The notes beneath the pieces were generated by a model, which saw only the letters and a list, made by a program, of their open reading frames with translations, was not told the origin of the DNA and made no database searches. This document shows, in pieces, positions 52,653 through 62,730 of a stretch of 64,000 nucleotides of DNA. Numbering within the stretch: the stretch's first letter is position 1; every line of letters starts with the position of its first letter. Both the position numbers and the translations under genes were made by a program. The stretch covers positions 186,001 through 250,000 of the forward strand of contig NZ_FQUS01000005.1 of assembly GCF_900129315.1 (NCBI RefSeq). The letters are read 5' to 3'. The DNA is from Fodinibius roseus (GTDB taxonomy: Bacteria > Bacteroidota > Rhodothermia > Balneolales > Balneolaceae).

Positions 52653-54077
52653 TCACATATTCATGTTTGAATGATCGGTAGTGTCTTCCGGCATCTCCTT
52701 ATGGTTCATTTCACTACCCGAGCTGTCCATGGTCTCCATTTCCATGTCAGGGGTATCTTGTTTTTGCTGGAGCATTTTCTGGATGGCTTCCTGCAGACGG
52801 CTCTCGCTGTCAAAGAGGAACTGGGCTGAGGTTACAATCTTTTCGCCTGGCTGCACGCCTTCCAGTATCTCAATTTCATTATTGCGCTGGCCGCCTTCCA
52901 TGCCCAAAGTCACTTCACGTGGCTCAAAAGCTCCTTCTCCCTTGGCAACAAAAACGATATTTCGTTCCCCGGTTCGGATGATGGCCTCATTGGGAATGAC
53001 CGTAACATTGTTCTTGGGACGCGATTGGATACGGACGTTGGTGAACATTCCTGGTTTCAATTCAAGGTTGGGATTTGTAAACTCCAGGCGCACTTGAACG
53101 GTTCTGGTCTTCTGGTCCAGGCTGGGATATACGTAGCCCACAGTTCCCTGGTAGGTTTTGCCCGGCTGGTAGGAAAGTTCCATCCGGGCGGGTTGTCCTT
53201 CTTTAATCCAGGGCACTTCGTAGTCGTATATGCTGGTTTGCACCCAAACAGTTGAAAGATCAGCAATTTTATAGGCCGGTGTACCTGATTTGATAAATTC
53301 ACCTTCCACCGCATTCTTGTGAAGTACAACGCCGGTAGCAGGAGACTTTAATGTCACCGCTTTTTTAACTTCGCCGCTTTGTTCGAGTTCTTTTATCTCG
53401 GAATCAGGAATATCCCAGTATTCCAGTCGCTTTCGGGTGGCTTCAAGTAGGCTGTTACCTCCGGCGCGGATTTGGTCAAAACTGCTGGAACCCACTTTGT
53501 CTCTTGTTTTGAGAGCCAGCAGGTATTCTCGCTGGGTGGTAACCAGCTCCGGTGAATAGATGCTAAATAACGGTTGTCCCCGTTGGACCATTTTACCCGT
53601 GTAATCTACATGAAGTTGTTCTACCCATCCGGAGACTTTGGGATTTACGTTGTACAGCTTTTGCTCATCATATTCGACCTTGCCAACGGCACTGACCGTA
53701 GTGGAAAGATCTTTTTGCTGAACCGTTGCCGTTCGCACATTCATATTTTGGACAACGACCGGATTGATTGTAACCATCCCTTCCGAACTGTTGGCTTCAT
53801 CAGCATAAACGGGCACCAGGTCCATTCCCATCTTGGATTTGCCCGGTTTGTCGTATATCTCACTGGGATTCATCGGGGCCTGCCAATACAGTATTTCTCG
53901 GTCTCCCTTTTGGGAGGCTTCTGATTGCGTATCCTTCTGAATATCATCATGCTGCATCTCTTCAGCAGCCTGAGGAATTGAAGCAGTCGTATCTGTTGAT
54001 TGTGTCCCCAGCCAGTAGCCGCCCAGTGTAAAGATGGCAATTACACCCAGGGAAAGAAGTATAGATTTGGTATTCAT
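52653..54077 (-). CDS. cusB: CusB-like periplasmic adaptor
   Basis: Starting at MNTKSILLSLGV (54077) gives 474 residues. A membrane anchor precedes YWQAPMNPSEIYDKPGKSKMGMDLVPVYAD, the heavy-metal-binding (HMBD/YHS-like) N-terminal module of CusB-type adaptors. Barrel-sandwich and alpha-hairpin regions follow (VSGWVEQLHVDYTGKMVQRGQPL, SPELVTTQREYLLAL). The C-terminus is Met- and His-rich (DMEMETMDSSGSEMNHKEM), a likely extra Cu/Ag-binding tail. It is 57 bp upstream of cusA and bridges it to the outer-membrane channel. Confidence 0.92.
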   Translation of the reverse strand: MNTKSILLSLGVIAIFTLGGYWLGTQSTDTTASIPQAAEEMQHDDIQKDTQSEASQKGDREILYWQAPMNPSEIYDKPGKSKMGMDLVPVYADEANSSEGMVTINPVVVQNMNVRTATVQQKDLSTTVSAVGKVEYDEQKLYNVNPKVSGWVEQLHVDYTGKMVQRGQPLFSIYSPELVTTQREYLLALKTRDKVGSSSFDQIRAGGNSLLEATRKRLEYWDIPDSEIKELEQSGEVKKAVTLKSPATGVVLHKNAVEGEFIKSGTPAYKIADLSTVWVQTSIYDYEVPWIKEGQPARMELSYQPGKTYQGTVGYVYPSLDQKTRTVQVRLEFTNPNLELKPGMFTNVRIQSRPKNNVTVIPNEAIIRTGERNIVFVAKGEGAFEPREVTLGMEGGQRNNEIEILEGVQPGEKIVTSAQFLFDSESRLQEAIQKMLQQKQDTPDMEMETMDSSGSEMNHKEMPEDTTDHSNMNM

Positions 54078-54114
54078 GGTGTTGGTTCTCATTGTTCTGT
54101 TTTTCTAAAATGGT

Positions 54115-55395
54115 TTAAAGGTCGGTGCCGGTTAGGGCTTCCAGTTCTGCTACAGCCTTATGGTAATCGGCCACAAATCGATGGTAATCGAGGCGAAATT
54201 CAAAAAGTGTTAGCTCACTGTCGAGCAGGGAAAGGAAGTCCACTTTATCATTTTGATAACCGGCCATCGAAGATTCCAGCGACTCTTCGGCCTGCGGAAT
54301 AATGCCGGTTTTATAGAGGTCAACCAGCCTCCGGTGTTTTTCAAGGTTGGTCAACGACTGCTGGAGCATTTGTTCAACGGAGTTTGCTACATTTCGGTAG
54401 CGATATTCCACGGAAGATTGCCTAATGCGGGTCTCCTGCACCTTCTTGTCCTGCTTTTTGTTGTAAAAGAGTGGAATCTTGACATTGAACATGGCTGAAA
54501 CAAAATCGTAGCCCGCCATTCCGTTTTGAAGTTCATTGCGTTGGGTATAGGCCAGCCCTACCGCAAAATCGGGATAGCGGTCTTTCTGGGCCAAATCTAC
54601 CTGTTGCCCACTTTGTTTTACAGCCGTTTTCCATGCAGAGAGCATGGGACTGGTGCTGTCGGCTTGCTGGATGAGTGAGCTTAATTCGTACTCCTCCGGT
54701 TTCGGTTCGGAAGCCAACGCTCTCCCAAGCGGGGCATCTGCCGGCTGATTTATCAGTGTGTTAATTTGGGCCTGCATCGCTTCACGCTGCTGGCGAAGTT
54801 TGAGTTCGCGGTCAATCATCTTGGAAAGGGCCACCTGTGCTCGCAGTACATCTTGCTGAATGCCCTTGCCCACGCCATATCGCGTTTCCGCGATTTCCAC
54901 GAATTCCCTGAGCAACTCCTGATTGCCGGCGACGGTAGCCAGGGCTTGATCTATGTAATAGAGATCGTAATAGGCCTGCTTGGTTTTCTTTATCAGCTGA
55001 TTTTTGAGCTCCTGATATTGGTGCAAAGTTATGTCCGACTCACTGCGCGCAATGTCTCCTTTCAGCCCGAGCTTACCCGGGAAAGGAAAAGGCTGCATCA
55101 GGGAAATTTGCTTGCCGGTCATCGGTTCCTGGTCCAGGGCAAAGCTGTTGACCGGCAAATTCATTAGATTTAAGCCCAGTGTCGGATCGGGCAACGCTTC
55201 CTGCTGCGATATTCGGGTTTTGCTGGCCTCCCATCCCTGAAAGGAAGATTGTAGTTCAGGATTTTGGACCAATACTTTTTGGATCAGTTCATCCAGAACA
55301 AGCGTTGAATCATTAGTCTGTCCTTTTACTGCCAATGGGGATATCAACAATAATGAAAGGAGTACTATCAGGGGCGCAAAGATGATTTTGTTCAT
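54115..55395 (-). CDS. cusC: TolC-family outer-membrane channel (CusC-like)
   Basis: The 426-residue protein has a signal peptide (FAPLIVLLSLLLISPLAVKGQ) and a TolC/OEP fold with two repeated coiled-coil regions (for example LPDPTLGLNLMNLPVNSFAL, EFVEIAETRYGVGKGIQQDVL and its later counterpart DLYKTGIIPQAEESLESSMAGY). It is first in the minus-strand set that continues with the adaptor and pump and is divergent from the czc-like set. Confidence 0.9.
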   Translation of the reverse strand: MNKIIFAPLIVLLSLLLISPLAVKGQTNDSTLVLDELIQKVLVQNPELQSSFQGWEASKTRISQQEALPDPTLGLNLMNLPVNSFALDQEPMTGKQISLMQPFPFPGKLGLKGDIARSESDITLHQYQELKNQLIKKTKQAYYDLYYIDQALATVAGNQELLREFVEIAETRYGVGKGIQQDVLRAQVALSKMIDRELKLRQQREAMQAQINTLINQPADAPLGRALASEPKPEEYELSSLIQQADSTSPMLSAWKTAVKQSGQQVDLAQKDRYPDFAVGLAYTQRNELQNGMAGYDFVSAMFNVKIPLFYNKKQDKKVQETRIRQSSVEYRYRNVANSVEQMLQQSLTNLEKHRRLVDLYKTGIIPQAEESLESSMAGYQNDKVDFLSLLDSELTLFEFRLDYHRFVADYHKAVAELEALTGTDL

Positions 55396-55612
55396 AGTTA
55401 TTGCTGTGTATTTAATTCAGTCAATGGTAAAAAAGAGTTTTTTATCTTATTTCTGACTAAGCTAACACCAACTTCCTTAAATGAACCTTAAATCATCCCG
55501 GGGTTTTCAATAAAAAGCAAAATAAATCCTGTACTTTTCCCTAACATTTAAGATTTGAAAGAAACCCAATAATTTACTTCATTTTTGGTATTAATAGCCC
55601 ATTTGACTATAA

Positions 55613-56053
55613 TTGGACGTGTCTAACCAAAAAGCCCATACCGCCAAAACAATTTTATCCCAAGTTGTATTGCTTGGATGTCTTTTCTGTGTGTTGTTTG
55701 GGCAAGGCACGCATTTCCATGAAATCATTTTACATCTGGATGATCATCTTGATATACATGCTCACGTACATGCGCATGAAAGTAATGATCAACCCTTTCA
55801 GGCAGACTCTGAACGAGACACTCATCAACATGAGGTAAACAAAGCTACTGATATTATTGGTACGCTTACGACCTCAATTCAGGTTACCCCTGATGTTAAG
55901 ACGCATGCGATACTTTCATTTGATGAAGGTCATGAGCTGTCTAACCGGGTGATCGATGAAACACCTTCCATATTTGATCTGCCGCCACCAAGGTCGGTAG
56001 GCAATCAATATTACCTCTCTTCTTTTTCTCTTCGTGGCCCTCCTTTAGCTTAA
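55613..56053 (+). CDS. His-rich exported metal-binding protein
   Basis: The 146-residue protein has an N-terminal signal or anchor helix (TILSQVVLLGCLFCVLFG) and a histidine-rich stretch (HFHEIILHLDDHLDIHAHVHAHE, in pieces) followed by HQHEVNK. The end, DLPPPRSVGNQYYLSSFSLRGPP, is typical of small proteins that precede CzcC-like genes in Bacteroidota. It probably binds Zn/Co/Cu in the periplasm. There is no ATG in a good place; TTG at 55613 or GTG at 55619 are the candidate starts. Confidence 0.68.
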   Translation: MDVSNQKAHTAKTILSQVVLLGCLFCVLFGQGTHFHEIILHLDDHLDIHAHVHAHESNDQPFQADSERDTHQHEVNKATDIIGTLTTSIQVTPDVKTHAILSFDEGHELSNRVIDETPSIFDLPPPRSVGNQYYLSSFSLRGPPLA

Positions 56054-56116
56054 CTTTCCCTTATCTAGGGACTTCCCTTTCCTAATTGTACCATTTAAAA
56101 AAACAACTTAACCACC

Positions 56117-57355
56117 ATGACAAGGTATATACGGTGGACTCTATTGCTGTTATTATTTCCAGCGATGGTCCATGCCCAATCAACATCTATTTCACTCGAA
56201 GAAGCCGTCGAGCTTTTTAAGCAAAACAGTCTCCAGCAGGAACTGGCCCGATATGATCAACTCCGCAAACAGGGAGAAGCCATTCGGTACAAGGCGTATC
56301 CCAATCCCCAGGTAAGCGTGTACCGCGAGCAGCTAAATGCCGGCACGCTCGACTACCAGGAAACCACTTACCAGGTTTCTCAACCTATTGAGCTGTTGGG
56401 GCAACCCTTCCTGCGCAGTCGCAGTGCTTCCAAATCACAAAAGGCGGCCCAGCTACAATTTGAATATGATCGGCTCCAGCTGATCCGGCAGGTAAAAACC
56501 TTATATGCCGAGTACTGGCAACTGTCAGAAAAGCTCGACATATACAGTCGTGCACTGGAGGTTATTCGAAAAGCACGTTCCGCTGCCAAGGCACGCCAGG
56601 CGGAGGGCACGTTCTCTGGGCTACAGGTGCAGCGCTTTAACGTGGAACTCAGTCGATATCGGAAACAACGCGACCAGGTTCAACTGAATCTCCAGCAAAC
56701 AGGCAATCGGTTGGCCACTTATTTGTTTTCAGGGCAAGCCTTGGGTACCCAGATCCAACCTTCAGATAGCTTATCAATTATGCCCATCAACATACAAGAG
56801 CAGGCGCTCATTCAATATGCGCTTGCCAATAGGGCAGACCTGGTAGCCCTAGAGCAAATGCTCGGGGCCTCCGAGCTGCAATACAAGGTTGAAAAACGGG
56901 ATCGTTTGCCCGACCTGAATGTTAATTTCGGTTATAAAAATCAGTCGGACGGCTCCGAGGGATTTGTCATTGGCGGCTCCATCAAGCTTCCCATCTTTAA
57001 CCAAAACAGGGGCAATGTAACGATTACCCGGGCGCAGACGCGTTCGCGCCAGACCGAACTGACCTTAAAGCAGCAAGCGGTACGCAACCAGGTTGCAACG
57101 GCTTACGAGCGAGTCGAACTCGTGTTGGAGCAGTGGCAGTCGATGCAGGAAGACGCGATGGACGTGTCCATGCTGGAAGCAGCACGCGCGGCCTACCAGC
57201 AGGGACGCTATTCGCTGGTTGAATTGCTCGATGCTACCCAGGCTTACGTTGATGGTCAGACGATGATTTATGAAACCATAGCCGATTATAACCAGGCACT
57301 TTTTGAATTGGACCTGCAGTCGGCAGGACGAATCTCAGAATCTCAAAACAACTAA
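56117..57355 (+). CDS. czcC: CzcC-like TolC-family outer-membrane channel
   Basis: The 412-residue protein has a signal peptide (WTLLLLLFPAMVHAQ) and a TolC/OEP fold with repeated coiled coils (NPQVSVYREQLNAG, YQVSQPIELLGQPFLRS, EVIRKARSAAKARQAEGTFS, and near the end AARAAYQQGRYSLVELLDAT). The QPIELLGQ start of the first hairpin is typical of CzcC. It heads the plus-strand efflux set. Confidence 0.88.
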   Translation: MTRYIRWTLLLLLFPAMVHAQSTSISLEEAVELFKQNSLQQELARYDQLRKQGEAIRYKAYPNPQVSVYREQLNAGTLDYQETTYQVSQPIELLGQPFLRSRSASKSQKAAQLQFEYDRLQLIRQVKTLYAEYWQLSEKLDIYSRALEVIRKARSAAKARQAEGTFSGLQVQRFNVELSRYRKQRDQVQLNLQQTGNRLATYLFSGQALGTQIQPSDSLSIMPINIQEQALIQYALANRADLVALEQMLGASELQYKVEKRDRLPDLNVNFGYKNQSDGSEGFVIGGSIKLPIFNQNRGNVTITRAQTRSRQTELTLKQQAVRNQVATAYERVELVLEQWQSMQEDAMDVSMLEAARAAYQQGRYSLVELLDATQAYVDGQTMIYETIADYNQALFELDLQSAGRISESQNN

Positions 57356-57359
57356 TACT

Positions 57360-57635
57360 ATGAAACGCTTACTTCTTATTCTTTCAATCGCAGCAGGACT
57401 AACGATAACAGGATGTGGCTCAGACGATTCCGGACACAGCCACGGCGAAGGTGCTGACCACTCTCATGGTCAGGAAACCGAACAGCATGCTCCACATAAT
57501 GAGATGGATGAGGCCCATCAGCATGAAAATGAAGAAGAACACGGACACCCGCATGACACAGCGGATAATACAGATACACAATCTGAAAGCGAGGAGGAGC
57601 ATTCTCACTCCGGCGAATCAGATCACGAGCATTAG
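57360..57635 (+). CDS. Small His-rich lipoprotein, duplicate of the CzcB N-terminus
   Basis: The 91-residue protein has a lipobox (LTITGCGS, Cys near residue 20) and a His/Glu/Asp-rich tail with about 20 histidines (GHSHGEGADHSHGQ, HQHENEEEHGHPHD). The first 40 residues closely match the start of the CzcB-like protein 60 bp downstream (CGSGDSGHSHGEGSDHSHGQ). It is therefore probably a duplication that left a stand-alone periplasmic metal sponge. Its start overlaps the end of czcC by a few bases. Confidence 0.78.
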   Translation: MKRLLLILSIAAGLTITGCGSDDSGHSHGEGADHSHGQETEQHAPHNEMDEAHQHENEEEHGHPHDTADNTDTQSESEEEHSHSGESDHEH

Positions 57636-57694
57636 TGTCTGTTAAATCTGTAAAACGACAACAAATTTTCTGAAATATAAAATATTCAATAACT

Positions 57695-59440
57695 ATGAAA
57701 CGCTTATTTGTAACAACCTCTATTTTAGTCGGCTTGCTGTTAGCCGGATGTGGTTCGGGTGACTCCGGGCATAGCCACGGCGAAGGATCTGACCATTCTC
57801 ACGGTCAAGAGACGCAAACGGAGCAGCAATCTTCGCAAGAAACACAAGAAGGGCACGGCCACCCCCACCCCGGTGAAGACGAGAGCCAAACGGAAGAAGA
57901 CGGCCAGCATTCCCATGATGTTGAGACCCATACAGATCATGCAAACGATAATGAAACGGGCTCCCAGGCAGCCGTAGTGGAGTCGGAAGGTGCCGGTGCG
58001 GTGACCCACTGGACCAACGAGACCGAACTCTTTATGGAGTACCCGGAAATCATCGTTGGCCAGGAAGCCACGTTTGCGGTTCACCTAACCCGGTTATCTG
58101 ATTTTGCCCCTTTATCCAATTCTACCGTTACGTTTGCGTTGGAATCTTCCGAGGGTGCACAATTGTCAGTGACCGAAAATGAGGTGCAGATCCCCGGTAT
58201 TTATGGTCCGGATTTAACCTTTGACCAGGCGGGTCGTTATGATTTAACCATTATGATCAGTGGTATGGTGAACGATACGATGCAGGTCAATGGCATTCCT
58301 GTGTATAACTCTGCTAGTGAAATTCCACAAACGCACGCCGAGGAAGATCCCAATCTGATCACCTTTTTAAAGGAGCAGCAGTGGGATATTCCATTTGGTA
58401 CGCAGGAGGTCCAGCAACGAACGCTTACCGAGACCGTAGATGCCACCGGTGAAATTATGGCGGCGCAGAATAGCCAGGCCGTTGTTTCCGCTCCTTTTTC
58501 AGGCATTATCCTGTCCAGCCAAAACGGCAACCTGCCGGTTGTCGGACAGCAGCTGCAAAAAGGAGCTTCAATGGCGGTATTAAATCCTGCGATCCAATCG
58601 GGAGGCGGCGACAATTACGCCCAGCAGTTTATCAATGCCCAGTCTGAGCTGGAGCTGGCCGAGGCCAGTCTGGAACGCTCCAAGCGTTTGTACCAAAAAG
58701 AGGCGATTCCACAGATCGAACTTCATAAGGCTCGCATTGAGTACCGACAGGCATTGACGCGCTACCAGACGATCAATGAAGTAATACAGGTGGATACGGC
58801 TGCTGTCGAAGGCTATGGTAAATCAGCCGAATCCTACCGGTTTGCGCTCAAGGCTCCCCTCAGTGGGACTATTATTCAGTCCTATGTCACGCCCGGCATG
58901 CAGGTTGAGGCGGGTCAGCCGTTGTATCGCATTGCAAATGCCTCCAGGGTGTGGCTCAAGGCCCATGTTCCCGCTGCCCAGCAGAGCCGTATTGCCAATG
59001 CCAACCAGGCGGCATTTCGGGTGCAGGGTGATAACCGACTGTATGAAGTTAGTGAGCTGGATGGACGATTAATCAGCCGCGGGAATAGCATTGATCCGAA
59101 AAATCGCACATTGTCCCTGATTTATGAGCTCGACAATACTCAAAATAGGTTGCCCTTAGGCATGTTCTCTACGGTACATATCAATACTGATACCAAAGAG
59201 AATGTTATGGCAATTCCGCAGTCCGCGTTAATTGAGGAGGAAGGAAACTACAACGTGTACGTGCATGTCTCCGGTGAATCCTTTCGAAAGCAGCGGGTTA
59301 CGACCGGCATTGAACATCGCGGATGGGTGGAAATTACCTCCGGCCTGCAAGGTGGAGAGCATGTAGTGACCGAAAATGCCTATCAGGTAAAACTGGCTTC
59401 GCTTTCGTCGGAAGCTCCCTCCCACGGACACTCTCACTAA
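57695..59440 (+). CDS. czcB: CzcB-like periplasmic adaptor with His-rich lipoprotein N-terminus
   Basis: The 581-residue protein has a lipobox Cys in LLLAGCGSG, a His-rich stretch (to about residue 75), an added beta domain (HWTNETELFMEYPEIIVGQEAT, about 95-205), then the adaptor core with TVDATGEIMAAQNSQAVVSAPFSGII, a hairpin helix and APLSGTIIQSYVTPGMQVEAGQ. The C-terminus again ends in His (SHGHSH). The extra beta domain is found in Bacteroidota CzcB proteins. It couples CzcA to CzcC and probably delivers Zn/Co/Cd. Confidence 0.9.
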   Translation: MKRLFVTTSILVGLLLAGCGSGDSGHSHGEGSDHSHGQETQTEQQSSQETQEGHGHPHPGEDESQTEEDGQHSHDVETHTDHANDNETGSQAAVVESEGAGAVTHWTNETELFMEYPEIIVGQEATFAVHLTRLSDFAPLSNSTVTFALESSEGAQLSVTENEVQIPGIYGPDLTFDQAGRYDLTIMISGMVNDTMQVNGIPVYNSASEIPQTHAEEDPNLITFLKEQQWDIPFGTQEVQQRTLTETVDATGEIMAAQNSQAVVSAPFSGIILSSQNGNLPVVGQQLQKGASMAVLNPAIQSGGGDNYAQQFINAQSELELAEASLERSKRLYQKEAIPQIELHKARIEYRQALTRYQTINEVIQVDTAAVEGYGKSAESYRFALKAPLSGTIIQSYVTPGMQVEAGQPLYRIANASRVWLKAHVPAAQQSRIANANQAAFRVQGDNRLYEVSELDGRLISRGNSIDPKNRTLSLIYELDNTQNRLPLGMFSTVHINTDTKENVMAIPQSALIEEEGNYNVYVHVSGESFRKQRVTTGIEHRGWVEITSGLQGGEHVVTENAYQVKLASLSSEAPSHGHSH

Positions 59441-59479
59441 TTGAGCATAGAAATTTAAAATTTATTAAACAGAACTGAT

Positions 59480-62400
59480 ATGTTAGATGCAATTATTAAA
59501 GGATCGCTGAAACAGCGGCTTTTTGTGGTCATCGGTTCCCTGGCTTTGCTTATTGCGGGGATCTATGTGGTCATCAAGATGCCCGTTGATGTGTTCCCTG
59601 ATCTGACGGCTCCCACCGTGACGGTGATGACCGAAGCGCATGGTATGGCCCCGGAGGAAGTGGAGCAGCTTGTAACTCTGCCGATTGAAACGGCTACCAA
59701 TGGTGCCAGCGGCGTGCGACGGGTGCGCTCGGCTACCTCCAAAGGATTCTCCATCGTCTGGGTAGAATTCGAATGGGGCACCGATATTTATCAAGCCCGC
59801 CAAATCGTCAATGAAAAACTCTCGCTGGTAAGCAATAGATTGCCGGAAGAAGTGCCGCCACCGGTGATGGCGCCGATCTCTTCCATTATGGGAGAAATTA
59901 TGCTGGTGAGTGTAGAAAGCGACCGGCATTCGGAACTGGAAATACGGACCGCTGCCGACTGGGAAATACGACGCCGCCTGCTGGCGATTCCCGGGGTGGC
60001 CCAGGTGGTGCCCATTGGCGGCGGACTCAAGCAGTACCAGGTCCGCGTTGATCCGGACAAGCTGAAAGCCTACGATGTAACACTGGACCAGGTGATGGAG
60101 GCTACCGAATCCTCCAACCAAAACTTTTCTGGGGGGTTTTTCCAGGAGTACAGCCAGCAATATACCATTCGTGGTATTGGACGGGCTAACTCGCTGGAAG
60201 ATATCAGGCAATCGGTAGTGACTGAACGCAACAACCAACCGATTACTATCGGCGATGTTGCTAATGTAACGATTGATGCCGCTCAGAAAATTGGTGACGC
60301 TTCTGTCAATGGGGATCAGGCGGTAATTATCTCGATCAAGAAACAGCCGGATATCAATACCCTTGATCTAACGGATCGCGTCGATGAAACGCTGGCACAA
60401 ATTGAGCAGAATTTGCCTGAAGGGTTTACCATCAATACCCATATTTTCCGGCAGGCTGACTTTATCGACCTGGCTATTGAAAACGTCATTGAGGCGTTAC
60501 GGGATGGAGCTATACTCGTGGTGATTATCCTGCTGCTTTTCCTGGCTAACTTCCGTACGACGATGATTTCCCTCACGGCCATACCGTTGGCGCTCATTAC
60601 CTCGGTATTTGTACTCGAGTTTTTCGATATCACCATCAATACGATGACCTTAGGGGGAATGGCGATTGCTATCGGGGTGATTGTGGATGATGCGATCATT
60701 GATGTCGAGAACGTGTTCAGGCGGCTTCGGGAGAATGCCAAGCTCCCGGAGTCGGAGCAGAAATCGGCGATGCAGGTGGTGTTTGAAGGATCCAAGGAAA
60801 TACGGACCTCGATTATTAATGCCACACTGATCATCATGATCGTCTTTATTCCACTCTTTTTTTTGAGTGGGCTGCAGGGACGTATGCTAAAGCCACTAGG
60901 GCTCTCCTATATCGTGTCCATCGGAGCCTCCCTGGTCATTGCAATGACGGTAACGCCCGTGCTTTGTTACTACCTGTTGCCGGGACAGGCGGCAAAAGGC
61001 AAGCTGGAAGAAAGCTGGTTTACCAAAAAACTTAAATCCGGTTATGATCGTGTGCTGAATAGCGTTCTTCGCTATAAAAAAAGTGTGCTGACCGGCACGC
61101 TGGTCCTGTTTTTGGGTACACTGGTTATGGTACCGTACCTGGGTAGCTCTTTTCTGCCAGAATTTAATGAAGGCACACTGGTGATCAGCGCCGTCACTAT
61201 TCCCGGCACCGGGCTGGATGAGTCCAACGAAATTGGAAAGCGCATTGAGAATATTCTGCTGGACCATCCGGCGGTTACCAGTACGGCACGGCGTACGGGC
61301 CGTGCGGAGCTTTCCGAACATGCGCAAGGGGTTAATGCCTCTGAAATTAATGTGGATTTAGATATTCCGGAAGGCACGACCAAGGAGCAGGTCCTGGAAG
61401 AGCTGCGGTCTGATTTAAGCATAGTCTCCGGAACCAATATCACGATTGGTCAACCTCTTGGACACCGTATTGACCACATGCTCTCGGGAACGCGGGCCAA
61501 CATCGCTGTGAAGATTTTTGGACCCGATCTGTACCGCTTGCGTACACTGGCCGAGCAGGTACGAGGCCAGATGGAGGGCGTCCAAGGCGTTGTGGACCTC
61601 TCAGTTGAACAGCAGCAGAATGTCCCACAAATCCAGATTCGTCCCGATCGACGAGCTCTGGCGCGTTATGGCATGAACATCGGCGACCTGTCAGAAAAAG
61701 TAGACGTGGCCTTTGCTGGGGAAACGGTCTCCCAGATTATTGAAGGGGACCGGTTGTTTGACCTGATGGTTCGCTACGATGAGGAACACAGAGGAAGTAT
61801 CCAGGCTGTGAAAAATGCTGAATTAACGCTTGAAGACGGGACTGTGGTTCCGCTTTCAGAGTTGGCCAGCATCAAATCGCGCAGCGGTCCGAATACCATC
61901 AGCCGCGAGAACGTGCAGCGTAAAATTGTGGTTTCGGCCAACGTGGCCGGGCGCGACCTGAGGGGTACCGTGAATGCGATCAGCGCCAATGTCTCAGAGA
62001 ATGTCAATTTTCCACAGGGCTACTTTGTGGAATATGGCGGACAGTTTGAGAGTCAGGCACAAGCCACCCGTACCATCTCACTGCTGAGTATCGTTGCGAT
62101 TCTGCTCATTTATATGCTGCTGTATCTGGAGTTCAGCTCCCTTAAAACAGCTCTGCTGGTGATGGTCAACCTGCCCTTTGCCCTGATCGGCGGTATTTTT
62201 ATCGTGTGGTTTACCAGCGGTATCGTATCCATCGCCTCATTAGTTGGGTTTATTACGCTGTTCGGTATTGCCACAAGAAACGGAATACTGATTGTTTCCC
62301 ACTACCAGTACCTGCGTTGGGAGGAAGGCAAATCTTTCATGGATGCTATCCGCCAAGGTGCCATGGAGAGGCTCAACCCCATCCTGATGACAGCGCTCAC

Positions 62401-62578
62401 TGCTGGGCTTGCCTTGATCCCGTTGGCACTGGCAGCCGGTGAGCCGGGCAACGAGATACAGTCACCCATGGCACAGGTAATTCTGGGTGGACTCATAAGT
62501 TCCACCTTACTTAACATGATTGTGATACCTGCTTTGTTGGCACAATTTGAAAAAAATGATTCTGTAGCGTTGTCCTAA
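59480..62578 (+). CDS. czcA: CzcA-like heavy-metal RND efflux pump
   Basis: The 1032-residue RND pump shares VDVFPDLTAPTVTVMTEAHG, MAPEEVEQLVTLPIETATNG, ATSKGFSIVWVEFEWGTDIY and the helix-4 motif GVIVDDAIIDVENVFRRLREN near residue 405. These features are of the CzcA/CzrA side of the HME-RND family and differ from the CusA on the opposite strand. It exports divalent metals such as Co, Zn or Cd by proton antiport. A strong terminator follows. Confidence 0.92.
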   Translation: MLDAIIKGSLKQRLFVVIGSLALLIAGIYVVIKMPVDVFPDLTAPTVTVMTEAHGMAPEEVEQLVTLPIETATNGASGVRRVRSATSKGFSIVWVEFEWGTDIYQARQIVNEKLSLVSNRLPEEVPPPVMAPISSIMGEIMLVSVESDRHSELEIRTAADWEIRRRLLAIPGVAQVVPIGGGLKQYQVRVDPDKLKAYDVTLDQVMEATESSNQNFSGGFFQEYSQQYTIRGIGRANSLEDIRQSVVTERNNQPITIGDVANVTIDAAQKIGDASVNGDQAVIISIKKQPDINTLDLTDRVDETLAQIEQNLPEGFTINTHIFRQADFIDLAIENVIEALRDGAILVVIILLLFLANFRTTMISLTAIPLALITSVFVLEFFDITINTMTLGGMAIAIGVIVDDAIIDVENVFRRLRENAKLPESEQKSAMQVVFEGSKEIRTSIINATLIIMIVFIPLFFLSGLQGRMLKPLGLSYIVSIGASLVIAMTVTPVLCYYLLPGQAAKGKLEESWFTKKLKSGYDRVLNSVLRYKKSVLTGTLVLFLGTLVMVPYLGSSFLPEFNEGTLVISAVTIPGTGLDESNEIGKRIENILLDHPAVTSTARRTGRAELSEHAQGVNASEINVDLDIPEGTTKEQVLEELRSDLSIVSGTNITIGQPLGHRIDHMLSGTRANIAVKIFGPDLYRLRTLAEQVRGQMEGVQGVVDLSVEQQQNVPQIQIRPDRRALARYGMNIGDLSEKVDVAFAGETVSQIIEGDRLFDLMVRYDEEHRGSIQAVKNAELTLEDGTVVPLSELASIKSRSGPNTISRENVQRKIVVSANVAGRDLRGTVNAISANVSENVNFPQGYFVEYGGQFESQAQATRTISLLSIVAILLIYMLLYLEFSSLKTALLVMVNLPFALIGGIFIVWFTSGIVSIASLVGFITLFGIATRNGILIVSHYQYLRWEEGKSFMDAIRQGAMERLNPILMTALTAGLALIPLALAAGEPGNEIQSPMAQVILGGLISSTLLNMIVIPALLAQFEKNDSVALS

Positions 62579-62640
62579 CATGTTACCTGCAGAAATCGGG
62601 GAGTTAACCAACGATGTCATACGACCGGGATATTCCCCGA

Positions 62641-62675
62641 GGCTGTTACTGTTTGACCGCAGTAACAGCCTTTTT
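62641..62675 (+). terminator. Rho-independent terminator after czcA
   Basis: GGCTGTTACTG and CAGTAACAGCC form a perfect 11-bp stem with an 8-nt loop, followed by TTTTT. It lies 63 bp after the czcA stop and closes the operon. Confidence 0.9.
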
Positions 62676-62730
62676 ATTATTAGTTTGATATTACTGGATC
62701 GTAAATTATTGGTAAATAAAGACTAGGATT

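Noticed and set aside
59483-60238. 251-codon minus-strand reading inside czcA
   Set aside because: Antisense shadow; His- and Arg-rich with no domain.
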